NCBI GenBank assembly: GCA_027596945.1
Contig: JADGJH010001024.1
Span: 1-12,438, forward strand
From: Physocladia obscura
Taxonomy: Eukaryota > Chytridiomycota > Chytridiomycetes > Chytridiales > Chytriomycetaceae
DNA: 12,438 bases
Direction of reading: 5' to 3'
The notes beneath the pieces were generated by a model. It made no database searches and was not told where the DNA came from. It saw nothing but the letters and a program-made list of their open reading frames with translations. A program made the translations under genes and the position numbers. Within the stretch, counting starts at the first letter, position 1; each line of letters starts with the position of its first letter. Shown here piece after piece: positions 1 to 8,753 of the stretch.

Positions 1-383
1 ATAAAAAAACAATATATCAATAGCCAAAATACAATCAGTATGTCAGAAATAGCAGTTAATAGAGGCGCGGAATGTATTTTTCTTTCTTGGTGCCATTGCA
101 CTGTCACTATTTCAAAAATGTTTTCACCAATCTTTACCTGCAACTTGCACATGTCATTGCCTCTACTCTATTTGGCTCTGAATGCATTATTCCACTGTTC
201 TGGTTCCTGTGCAATGCTCTGTCACCACCTACTGGCTGCCACTACTCTGTCATTGTATTGTTGCTCATACTTGTTTTGCACAGTCGCTCTTTACCTGCCC
301 CCTGTGAACATCATAACCTGTGCTTTTTCTTGCTGCTGATGCAATATTCTGCTACTTGCTGTTGCTATATTTTCCACTGGCAT
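1..383 (-). pseudogene. Decayed reading frame, unknown protein, runs off the left edge
   Basis: Read on the minus strand from an ATG at 383 down to the window edge, one frame stays aligned for about 127 codons and is broken only by three stops: TAA at 293-291, TGA at 224-222 and TAG at 170-168. No frameshift is needed. The residues between the stops are rich in Q, E, K, A and R and include a stretch reading EQWNNAFRAK just before the last stop. This is unlike what AT-rich noise gives and suggests an old coding sequence, possibly from a mobile element. I do not recognise the family. The plus-strand frames across the same stretch are rich in C, L and H and look like the antisense shadow. The full element may continue to the left of the window. 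Coding origin is inferred from composition only. Confidence 0.35.
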
Positions 384-544
384 TGCAATCTAAAGTACGT
401 CATTTACTTTATTTTAATTATTTTTAAATTTCCAAAGTTTTTTGTATGCTGATCCTTCTTTCCACAGCTGTAATTTACTTACCATGTGTGTACATCACAG
501 TCATGCCTCTGGCAGCAACATATTTTATTTCTCACAAGTGACAG

Positions 545-736
545 ATTGATAGGCAAGTTTTTCTAAATGCTCTAAGTTTGAAAATTTGCATGGAAAAATG
601 GAAAAATTACCTACTCGTGATTGAAGACACCACTGATATCAATAAAGTGACAAATAGAGTATTTGTCTCTTAGCTGAAATACCATGTGCAACCAAGATAC
701 TGGAAAATGTATAAAAACTATTGGTTTCTTGTCTGA
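545..736 (+). pseudogene. Decayed reading frame fragment, unknown
   Basis: One plus-strand frame gives 42 codons up to a TAG at 671-673 and 21 further codons up to a TGA at 734-736. Readable pieces are EKWKNYLLVIEDTTDINK and LKYHVQPRYWKMYKNYW. A stop lies directly upstream at 539-541, so no intact start is present. The fragment sits 57 bp before the first copy of repeat family R1 and could be part of the same old element. The family is not recognised. A chance open frame in AT-rich DNA is a real alternative. Confidence 0.25.
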
Positions 737-792
737 AATAGTCACAACAAATCAATAAAAATTAAACCCCTTTTTATACATAAAACAAGTTG

Positions 793-1171
793 TGCAAAAT
801 TAATATTCTGTCATTAATTGAAGATTTGTTTGTTTCTTCTCAAATAAAAGAAATAAACTGTTTGTTAACAATCTAATTTTGCAAAATGGCAAAATGGACA
901 AAATCCCATTCATATGGGGCAGAATTAAAACAAACTCTAACAATGCTAAATCATTACAAATCTGTTTGTCTTAGTTTATTTCAATAAAGATAAATTATAA
1001 AAATAGCTTTATTTATGGGCAGTTGATAAAAGCAAACAATCTTCATGAAAACATTAAATTATTGCTGTTTCCACTAATCTGTTGTTACTGTGACATGCTA
1101 CTGCAGAGGAGCTAACAGAATTAACAAAGAATTATTGAGAAGAATCTGGTATGTTCATTAGTTAATAGTAA
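793..1171 (+). repeat. Dispersed repeat R1, copy 1
   Basis: This stretch aligns in the same orientation with 9449-9741. The best parts are a 38-bp block at 1134-1171 differing at a single base from 9704-9741, and a block near 920-965 that translates to KQTLTMLNHYKSV here and RQTLTMQNHYKSV in the other copy. About 95 bp at 966-1060 have no counterpart in copy 2, so this copy gained an insertion or the other lost sequence. Similarity fades at the left end, so the left boundary is approximate. The family is not recognised. Confidence 0.6.
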
Positions 1172-1174
1172 AAA

Positions 1175-1288
1175 AAAACTCCACTTACATACCTGGAAAC
1201 ACACACTTTCCTGAATTATCCTACACAAGCGCATGGCTTGTGTAGTAGACTATGGAAGAGAGTGAGAGATCCCCTGTAACATACAAGT
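1175..1288 (+). repeat. Dispersed repeat R2, copy 1
   Basis: This stretch resembles 10476-10555 and 11889-11984, all in the same orientation. The core is a CTGGAAACACACAC box followed by a CACAAG...CATGGCTTG block. In one plus-strand frame it reads TWKHTLS, a stop, then IILHKRMACVVDYGRE. The same frame continues with stops to about 1460 and includes ESLQTVPIGRDLRNMDLKL at 1329-1385. It begins right after R1 copy 1, so R1 and R2 may be neighbouring segments of one element. Confidence 0.55.
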
Positions 1289-1470
1289 TTATTTTAATTC
1301 TTCAATGACATAGACATGATTATTATGAGAATCCTTGCAGACAGTCCCCATAGGAAGAGATCTGCGGAACATGGATCTTAAGCTTGTGGAAGGAATAACA
1401 CACTTCATCTTGATTTATATTATTATCCAAGAAATAATTTTTTTTGAAATACATATTTAAATTTAATCAA

Positions 1471-2075
1471 AATGATTTTTGTTTCTTTCTGTGATGCTTT
1501 CAATTGTGAGTATGCTGTAGAACGGTTGTTGAATAAAGAACAGCATATTTCCATTGAGTTGAATAGAAATTTCGTTTCAGTGTCAAAGTTGAATGTTTAT
1601 ATTAGACGCTGGAACGAGACAACCCGCAATTGAAAAACAGTGCATATAAATCTCCGTTAAGGAGAAGAAAAGGTTCCATCATTGGGAGTTATTTAAAGAT
1701 TAATGGTTGGTCAAAGTGAAAGATACTCAAGATTAATAAACGCGCAGATAAACTCGTTGCAGGAAAGACGACATTGTTCCAACGGCTATACTGATGATTG
1801 ACGAACACGTTGCTCGGCAAACTGAATTCAAGAAACTAATAAATTCTTATTCAGTTTGATTTTCGCAGGGAAACGCAAAACGTTCTAAATGATGCCAAGG
1901 AAACTAACATCATGTTCTTCTGTGCTATACTGTCGTAAATTGAAAAAATTAAGGGTTTTGCAGATGGCCGAGCAATAAACGCAAAAATTAAATTCAGTTT
2001 GATCACCAACAACCAAACGTGAATCACAACCGAGGCAGCCAAGAGTATTGACACAGGAAAACTGACGATCACATA
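1471..2075 (+). promoter_or_regulatory. Upstream region and probable leader of the coronin gene
   Basis: This 605-bp stretch holds no convincing gene. A TATAAA box lies at 1645-1650, followed by a small stem (TCTCC 1651-1655, GGAGA 1661-1665). A 29-codon ORF with two tandem ATGs runs from 1889 to a TAA at 1976-1978, and a nested four-codon ORF starts at 1964. If the leader begins near the TATA box, both precede the coronin start and could dampen translation. A TTCAGTTTGAT motif occurs twice, near 1851-1861 and 1993-2003. An in-frame TAA at 2073-2075 sits immediately before the coronin ATG. All regulatory roles are inferred. Confidence 0.35.
1889..1978 (+). other. Upstream ORF in the putative coronin leader
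   Basis: ATGATG at 1889-1894 opens a 29-codon frame ending in TAA at 1976-1978, 97 bp before the coronin start codon. The frame does not overlap coronin. Whether it is transcribed in the leader depends on the unknown transcription start. Confidence 0.25.
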
Positions 2076-4998
2076 ATGAAGAGAACATCGCGATTCGCAG
2101 TGTCGGCGTTCCGCAATGCCGAACTGCGTGAGAAAGGGCGCGAATCATGGGTTGGACTTGGCGGGGATTCGCCGAGTGTTATTGGCAGCGGTGGCGGACT
2201 CGTGTTTGTGGGCGGTGCACGCGGAGTAATCGTGGTGGCGCCGTCTTCTGCAGAGGACACGTTTGCTGGCACCAATACGGCTACTGGAACTTCAACCCTC
2301 CTTGCCACTCCATCGCCCGTTTCTTCGCTGGCCGTGGCAGTCTCAGCAAGTGCCAATACCACCAATACCCGTATCAATACCAGTGTCAATTTTAATGCTA
2401 ATGCCAAAGCGGGCGTGAAGGTTGTTGCTGCGTGCGTTGACGGCAGTGTGCGTCTGCTGAACGAAGACAACACAGCCGCCCGCCTTCTCGCCCCCGCCGA
2501 CTCTGACTCGCACTCAGCAGCCTCCGCGCCAACCCTCGTTACCGCAAACCCCGCCGCTAAAGTCGTAGCCTCTGCTCGTGCAACCCATCTCGACTTTCTG
2601 AGTCTCGACTCTCCTTCCGACTCCCTCCTCATCCGTTTCGACACCACCACCCAGCTAACCTCGCTAGCCTTCTCCTGCTGTGGCTCCCTGCTCGCCGCCA
2701 CTGCCAAAGACAACATTGTGCGCCTGTACGACCCGGTAAAATTAATCCAAATTAGTAATCAAATATAATGAAAGCCAATTAATTCAATCAGCGCTCTTCC
2801 CAATTGTCATCCGCCGTCATCGCCTCGTCTCTTCCAGTCCACACAAATATCAAACCGTCAAAAATCTTTTGGCTTGCGTCCTCATCGTCGCTAAACCATA
2901 ACCTTCTTTCTACTGGCTTTTCGCGTTCACGTGACCGCGAATGTGCGCTGTGGGATGCGCGCGCTATGAAATCACCCATTTATATGCATCGGTTGGATTC
3001 TTCTAGTGGCTCTTTGATTCCTCGTATGTTACCTAGTGTCAGCGAGAAAACAAATGAAGCAAGGAGAGAACAGACAAAACTAGCAAGACCTTCTACGATG
3101 AAAAAATTTTCGGCGAGGAATAGAAATTTGCTAACCAGAATTTTTTTCTCCATATAGTTTACGATTCAGATTCGTCCCTTTTATTTTTGACTGGCCGCGG
3201 TGACACAACCATCAAAACCTTTGAAGTAACGGCATCAACAATCTCACAAACTTTACCAAACGCGTCGTTTGTTCTCTCGAAGCCAATCACCAATGCGTGT
3301 TTGCTACAATCGAAAAACTCACTTGATGTTATGAATTGCGAAATCGCCCGTATTATGACTCTGTGCTCCACTGGCGGCGGCACTGGTACTACACAGGACT
3401 CTTCTGCTATTGTACCCATTTCTGTTTCTGTCAATAGACAATTTAAAATGGATTTTCAACTTGGTATCAAAAACAAATATTTATAAACCATTTAATTTAA
3501 TCGTTTTTCTGTCTCTTCAGATCTGTTCCCAGACACCGTCGATCCAACTGTCACACTTTCCGGCGACAAATGGATCCGCGGCGAAAATGAACCACTGGTA
3601 AAGCTGTCATTGGACCCCAGAATAGCACCGCCCACAAAGTCAACGTGCAATCTGTTTGTTGTTGCCAAAACTGTTCCATTCCAAACGCCTCCGATTATTC
3701 CAGTGACAGACTCTCCAAGTCCATCATCCGGAAGCGGCAGTCGGCCCGCATCTCCGGTTTTCTCGCTCAGGAGACCGAACAGTATGGTTCTTGGAACGCC
3801 GCCTGCTTCGCCACGTGTTGCGGATTCTCAACCTGCAACCAATTTTTCGTCAAACCACCCTGCAACACACTTGCGACTTTCAATTTCGGCCACTCCAAAA
3901 CCAACCCCTGAAAATAACAGTCCAGAAGAATCCCCCGCCGCGAAACCGTCCTCCTACTTTTTCACAAACATAAACACAATAGAACAGCACCAGCCACCTT
4001 CACCGTCCCTATCGGCCACGCCGACATCAACAACCTCAATCCCACCGCCAGCAGCGTTATCTACAAATACAACTGACCACCACACTTCATCAAAACTCGA
4101 CGCCGTTCTCGAGCGCCTCGCGAGCCTCAATACCCGCATGTCCCGCCTCGAACTTGTCATGTCGGAAATGACGCTGAAAACATCAGCGTCCGAAGCAACA
4201 ATGTCGGAAAAAGTTGGCCAGGTTCAAGAAACAGTAAACCGCATCACTGTCACCACGCGCGATATTGAACCGGAAATCTACGCCCCGATGCTATCGTCTG
4301 CCGTCGCTGAAATCACGCGCCGCATTGACGCGCTGCAAGAAACCTTCGTCACAGAAATTTCATCACGCGCAAGCAACACACACTCCAAAATTGACGCGTC
4401 ATTCGCTTCGCATCACCGCGAAACAGCCGCCGTCATCCGCGCCACCGTCACTGATAGTATCGCAGTGACGGAACGCGTTATCGCTGACGCGATACAGGTT
4501 GCGTTTGCGAAGCAGACAACGGATTTCGCGGTGCTTTTGGACGGCGCCGTGAAGGAACACGGGGAGGCAATGTACCAAGCCGCGTTGCAACAGCAGCAAG
4601 CTGCCGCCGCTGCGTTAGCGGCGGCGGCGGCGAGCAAGAAGAGTGGGTCTGGGAAGTTGCCAAACATGGGCATCACTACGCAATTGTCGAAATTGAAGGA
4701 GTTGGCATTGACTAATATTTCTGGATCTTTAGGATCTACAATTGACGGTAGCGGCGAAAAGCGCGCGTCGTGGCCTGTCGGCAGCAGTACAAGCAGTGTT
4801 CGGTCTTCTCTGACGCCAGAGTCAATTGCTGCCACGACAGCGGAGGAATATAAAAGCGGGGTGGAGACTTTAGTGGAGGAAAACAGTGAGGATGTTGTTG
4901 GTGGTGCTGGCATTGGCGGTGTATTGCATTTAGAAAAGAAGGGTGGAGATGTGGTAGAAGAGGAGGTTGCACAAGAGGTTTTAGTGTGGAGAGATTGA
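2076..4998 (+). CDS. crn1: Coronin, actin-binding WD40 protein (four exons, 891 aa predicted)
   Basis: Proposed join: 2076-2735, 2792-3023, 3158-3463, 3521-4998. Coronins bind F-actin and regulate Arp2/3 at cortical actin patches. Splicing restores a continuous coronin core. RLYDP (216-220) joins R; TGFSRSRDRECALWDAR is at 261-277; LDSSSGSLIP then LYDSDSS crosses residue 298; TGRGDTTIKTFEV is at 309-321; NCEIAR at 357-362; DLFPDT at 400-405 with GDKWIRGENEPLVKLSL after it. These match the family's blades and post-propeller segment. A Ser/Pro/Thr-rich linker (about 459-589) leads to a coiled coil with RMSRLE at 605-610, fitting the coronin trimerisation pattern R-h-x-x-h-E. Long helix and poly-Ala follow to about 770. 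The start at 2076 is the first Met after an in-frame stop and gives the family-like SRF...FRN opening. Oddities: residues 25-190 match poorly, and the protein is long (yeast Crn1 is about 650 aa). Confidence 0.9.
2736..2791 (+). other. Coronin intron 1 (56 bp, phase 0)
   Basis: Donor GTAAAA at 2736, acceptor TCAG ending at 2791. Joining gives ...VRLYDP-RSSQ..., matching the coronin family's DPR after this blade. Without splicing the frame reaches a stop at 2766-2768. Confidence 0.85.
3024..3157 (+). other. Coronin intron 2 (134 bp, phase 1)
   Basis: Donor GTATGT at 3024, branch-like CTAAC at 3131-3135, a T-run, and acceptor ATAG ending at 3157. Joining gives SGSLIP-L-YDSDSS, the coronin pattern SSGALLPFYDPD. 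Confidence 0.88.
3464..3520 (+). other. Coronin intron 3 (57 bp, phase 1)
   Basis: Donor GTATCA at 3464, pyrimidine tract and acceptor TTCAG ending at 3520. The split codon G+AT restores Asp400 in DLFPDT, the family's conserved DLYPDT element. The donor is weaker than the others, so the exact 5' border is slightly less certain than the acceptor. Confidence 0.85.
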
Positions 4999-5430
4999 GG
5001 TGTGAAGGAAAAAGAAGAACGAAATGGCATTATGAAAAATAAAAAAGCGTATAGCAGAGAATGGAAAAAATTGAGAAAAACTTCGGATTTGTAATTGATG
5101 AAAAAAAATTTTTTTCTCAAACACGTTTTTCTGTTTCTCTCGGGGTTTATAGGGCAAGCATAAAATTATTTTGTATTTTGTTTTACCTTTTTTCTCTTGA
5201 AAAAAGATAAAATTGTACATTTATGCCCATATGCTTGTACGTAAATATGTTGTTTTTTTTTTTTTTTGTTACTCTATATCTTGATCGAAACTGTCATGGT
5301 GTTGTTGCATTTTATTTAATTTTATATTTTTTTATATTTTTTAATTTTGTTTTGTTTTATTATTCTCATGTGTTTATCATCCACAATATTTTTAAATTGA
5401 GTGTTCAGCTTTTTTGTTTCGTCAACAAAG
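4999..5430 (+). other. Coronin 3' region, T-rich low-complexity DNA
   Basis: No gene is visible. The stretch contains the coronin 3' untranslated region, a run of 15 T at 5253-5267, and a T/A-rich low-complexity tract near 5305-5365. Short open frames here are composed of F, L, I and K, as expected from T-rich DNA. Confidence 0.5.
5038..5043 (+). terminator. Poly(A) signal candidate for coronin (AATAAA)
   Basis: A perfect AATAAA lies 40 bp after the coronin stop codon, followed by A/T-rich sequence. Further AATAAA hexamers at 5789-5794 and 5812-5817 could serve longer transcripts. Confidence 0.5.
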
Positions 5431-6182
5431 ATTTAAATAATGAAAAGTGAAACTGCCAATCAATAAAGGAAATTACTTAACTTCGTAAAGATAATGCAAA
5501 AATAATTTCTTTCGGCTTTCACCTTAGGGTGTTTTTTCTCATTTGCATTTTGATCGTCCGGCAAATTCGAGAAAAATTTTTTGAAAGACACAGCATGAGA
5601 TATTTTCATTTGTTGCCTTTTTGGCTTGGAGAGTTTTTCTTATTTGGTAACAGTATATAATCATTTGTACAGAAGCTTGTTGTGTTATATTTTGTAAATC
5701 TAGAAATCAGAAAAAAAGGATATGGAGATGCCATCTCTATTTTTGCATGCGCACAAATGAGATATTGTTGTTTTCTTTACTTGCTGACAATAAATGTTCT
5801 CTATTTTTGTAAATAAAATTGAGGCATTATTTATACATGTAGAAGTTCATTTTGTGCATCTGTGATCGTATTTTTCGGGTTTCGAAATTGTATCAGTCAC
5901 AAGCTCAAAATGAAAATTTCAATTTTTGCGCCTGCCACCTTTCGACTTTTTCGATTGTTTCTTTGTCACCTTTTTTTTTAGTCCGACCATTGGTGTATCA
6001 GGATTAGCCACGATCAATAATAAAGTTTCCGATTTACGTAACAACAGCGAGTTTGCGTATAACTTTGATACACCAAAGAATGATACAGATGGGTAACGCC
6101 ACCCTCGAGAGAATTTTTTTTTGTCTCCAAAAATCGATAAAAAGAGAAAGATTTTTCTTGACCTGGAAGAAACTTTTCAAAA
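5431..6182 (+). promoter_or_regulatory. Upstream region of the OPT transporter gene
   Basis: No gene is visible in this 752-bp stretch. Notable sites are a near-palindrome at 5722-5740 (ATGGAGATG/CATCTCTAT), two AATAAA hexamers at 5789-5817, a T-run ending in TAG at 5971-5980, an 11-bp inverted repeat at 5990-6000 and 6066-6076, and a TTACGTAA palindrome at 6034-6041 between its arms. TTACGTAA resembles the site bound by some fungal bZIP factors of the Yap type. The start codon context at 6183 is CAAAATGC, with A at -3. Regulatory function is inferred. Confidence 0.4.
5990..6076. repeat. 11-bp perfect inverted repeat in the OPT promoter
   Basis: TTGGTGTATCA at 5990-6000 is the exact reverse complement of TGATACACCAA at 6066-6076, with a 65-bp spacer. 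The right arm ends 107 bp before the OPT start codon. It could be a pair of oppositely oriented factor-binding sites or a hairpin in the leader. A TTACGTAA palindrome lies near the centre. Confidence 0.6.
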
Positions 6183-8595
6183 ATGCCAGACGAGTCAGCC
6201 GGTATTGCCTTCGGAGGTGTTAATGTTGCGTTCCAGCCACCGATCGCCGAAACCAAGTTTGCGGCGGCAGAAGTGCCTGCCGATGAGAAGAAGTTGGATG
6301 TCGAGGTTGAGGGTATCGAGGCTGAAGACATTGCTGCGCTGGAGGCTGAGCGGCTGAACCACCTCGAGGACCAAGTCGACGACTTTGGTGTCGAGATGGT
6401 CACTAAGATTGTATCACTGGAAGACGATGCCAGCCTGCCTGTCTTCACCTTCCGCTACTTCTTCATTGGCACTCTCCTCTCTGCTTTCTCTGGAACCCTT
6501 GGTCAAATATACTACTTCAAGCCCCAGGTCCTGACCATCTCCGTCTTCTTCCTTGTCCTGTTTTCCTACGTAAGCTATCGCACCCCAAATTCATATTCCT
6601 GCAATTTGACCCCAATTAACGTTTTTAATTGCATAGTTTTTCGGCAAGTTTTTGGAAAAGGTCCTTCCTTCCGGCACCTTCCTGAATCCCAGTAAGTTCA
6701 ACAAGAAGGAACACGCCCTTATCGTCATCACCGCTAACACCGCTGGTGTTGCCGCACTTGCCAACGAGCTTATTGCCTCCATGTACTTGTTCTACAACAC
6801 TGTCATCCCCACATGGACTGGCATTTTCCTCGTGCTATCTTCGCAAACCCTTGGTTATGGCTTTGCCGGTTTCTTCCGCGAAACCCTTGTCTACCCCCGC
6901 GCAACCTATTACCCTGGCACGCTTGCCCAGGTTTCCGTTTACGAGAATCTGCATAACGGTGACGGTATTTCTAAAAAGATGGCGCGATACTTTTTCATTG
7001 TCGCCGGAATTTGCTTCTGCTACGAATGGCTGCCACAATATATTGCACCATCTCTCATTGGCTTCTCCATCATTTGCCTTGCTACTCAGCACCTCAAGAG
7101 TGATGTTGTTGCAAAAATTTTTGGTGGTGCGTCTGCCAATGAAGGGCTCGGTTTGTTTTCGCTTTGTTTTGATTGGAATAACTTGACGGGTTACACACCA
7201 ATGTTACTGCCATGGAGTACAATTTTGAACATGGGTCTTGGAGTTCTTGTCTGCTGCATCTTCCAGCCGTACTTGTGGTACTCCAACACTTTTGACGCCC
7301 AATCCTTCCCATGGATGGCCCAAGGTATCTATGCAGTTGGCGGGAACCCATACAACCAGAGTGCTGTCTTAGATGCCGATTACAACGTCAATTTGACTGC
7401 TGTCGAAGTTGTTGGCTTGCCTGGATTAGCCGCGTCTTATGCCCTCTTTTTAATTGGTGCTAATTTGGCGCTCACTGCCGGTCTTGTCCACATTGGTCTC
7501 TACTTTGGACCTGAAATTGTTGTTGGACTTAGGAACACTTTCTCAAAGAAAGGAGAATCAACCAATAATGACCCATACTTCCTTATCATGGCAAAGTACC
7601 CAGAAGCGCCGTTGTGGTGGTACCTCACAATCCTCGTCATCACCTTCGCTCTTGGTATGTTTGTTACGCAATACACCAACTCTGGTCTTGAATGGTACAT
7701 GTTCATCGTTGCTCTTATTTTGGCGTTCATTTTTGTCTTCGTCTCGGGTTTCATTACTTCTACAACTGGATGGTTTGTCTCGAACGGAGTTTCCAACCTT
7801 GTGCAAATGCTTGGAGGATTCTTGCGCCCCGGAAACCCCGTCGCAAATATGTACTTCACCTTATTCGGCTCCAACGCTGTGTCGCAAGCAACAAACATGC
7901 TCGCTGACTTGAAAATGGGCCAGTACATGAAAATTCCACCGCGTGCAACATTTTTTGCCCAAATCTATGGCTCGATTCTTGGCGCTTTGTTTTCTTACTT
8001 TATCACCATTTCCATTATCACTAACAATGCTGACGTGCTCAAGACCGTGCTCGGAAATACACAATGGAATGGTGCTCAGGCCCAGTCGTACAATGGAAAC
8101 GCCGTCACATGGGGAGGTTTCGCAAAGCAAATGTATGGACCAGGTGGACCATACCAGTGGGTGCTTTTCTCATTTGTTCTTGGATTCCTCTTGCCTTTGC
8201 CTGCTTATTTTGCGCACCGCCTATTCCCGAAAGTTGGATTCAATCTACTTAACTTCGCTGTCTTGCCGTGGTTTTTTGGATGCCTGTGCACGGGCATTAA
8301 CTCGTCCATCTTCGGCACGCTTATTATCGGCACATTCACGCAGTTCTATTTGCGAAAGTACAGGCCAGCGTTCTTTAACAAATACCAGTATATCACGTCG
8401 GCTGCATTGGATGCTGGTAATCAGTGGTGCGCGTTCCTAGTTACATTGATTGTTGGTGGGGCTATTACGACGCCGATTCCGTTCCCCTTCTGGACTTTAA
8501 ATCCGAACATCGAAACTGGTATTTGGTACTGGGATGGTTGCTACAACCTGGTTAATGATGCTGCATCCAACTTTACACTTGGTGCCGGATACTAA
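6183..8595 (+). CDS. Oligopeptide transporter, OPT family (two exons, 781 aa predicted)
   Basis: Proposed join: 6183-6569, 6637-8595. OPT proteins are proton-coupled importers of small peptides, glutathione or metal chelates, at the plasma membrane or a vacuolar membrane. The N-terminal 85 residues are acidic and cytosolic-looking. A first membrane segment (about 88-112) begins in VFTFRYFFIGTLLSAFSGT, the usual OPT opening. About 13-16 hydrophobic segments follow to residue 765. Family landmarks are FRETLVYPR at 209-217, YYPGTL just after it, EGLGLFSLCFDWNNLTGY at 298-315, and KIPPR at 561-565. The position of the family NPG motif reads NPS (146-148). Length fits the family (about 700-900). 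The ATG at 6183 gives the full acidic tail. Substrate and membrane cannot be told from sequence; the yellow-stripe branch is less likely given KIPPR and overall pattern. Confidence 0.94.
6570..6636 (+). other. OPT transporter intron (67 bp, phase 0)
   Basis: Donor GTAAGC at 6570, branch-like ATTAAC at 6615-6620, acceptor GCATAG ending at 6636. Joining gives LFSY-FFGKFLEKVLPSG, a smooth OPT segment. Confidence 0.9.
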
Positions 8596-8714
8596 ACCAT
8601 GTTTTCCGAAAAATTTTATACCGGAGATTTTTATTTTTTTTGAAGAAATGTATAATTTGGCAAATTTGTAAAGGGAGGTGTGAGGTCAAAGTTATGCTTT
8701 TAGTCTATGAAAAA

Positions 8715-8747
8715 AATAAAATATCATCCATTGGATTTATCAATAAA
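8715..8747 (+). terminator. Poly(A) signal candidates for the OPT gene
   Basis: Two AATAAA hexamers lie at 8715-8720 and 8742-8747, 120-150 bp after the stop codon. Both are plausible fungal 3' processing signals. Confidence 0.5.
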
Positions 8748-8753
8748 ACATGA

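Noticed and set aside
40..452. Plus-strand open frames of 99 and 126 codons
   Set aside because: They are rich in C, L, H and F and lie antisense to a more protein-like minus-strand frame; most likely shadow or chance frames.
2069..2716. Minus-strand 215-codon open frame
   Set aside because: It is the antisense of coronin exon 1; low-complexity A/T/S/R content mirrors the plus-strand gene, whose splicing restores conserved coronin motifs.
2076..4998. EDC4/Ge-1 decapping scaffold as an alternative to coronin
   Set aside because: WD40 plus linker plus helical tail is shared, but TGFSRSRDRECALWD, NCEIAR, DLFPDT and the RxxxLE trimer coil are coronin-specific.
4413..5120. Minus-strand 235-codon open frame
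   Set aside because: It is antisense to coronin exon 4, with long runs of A, C, S and F explained by the poly-alanine coding stretch and T-rich 3' region.
5223..5450. 75-codon F/Y/L-rich open frame
   Set aside because: It is explained by the T-rich low-complexity tract including a run of 15 T.
6014..6448. Minus-strand 144-codon open frame over the OPT start
   Set aside because: It is antisense to the OPT N-terminal exon and promoter, Ser-rich, with no family resemblance.
7454..8440. Alternative-frame ORFs inside the OPT exon 2
   Set aside because: The OPT frame carries all family motifs and membrane segments; these are out-of-frame shadows.
2076..8595. Functional cluster of coronin and OPT transporter
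   Set aside because: They are separated by 1.18 kb with separate poly(A) signals and promoter features; no known shared pathway.
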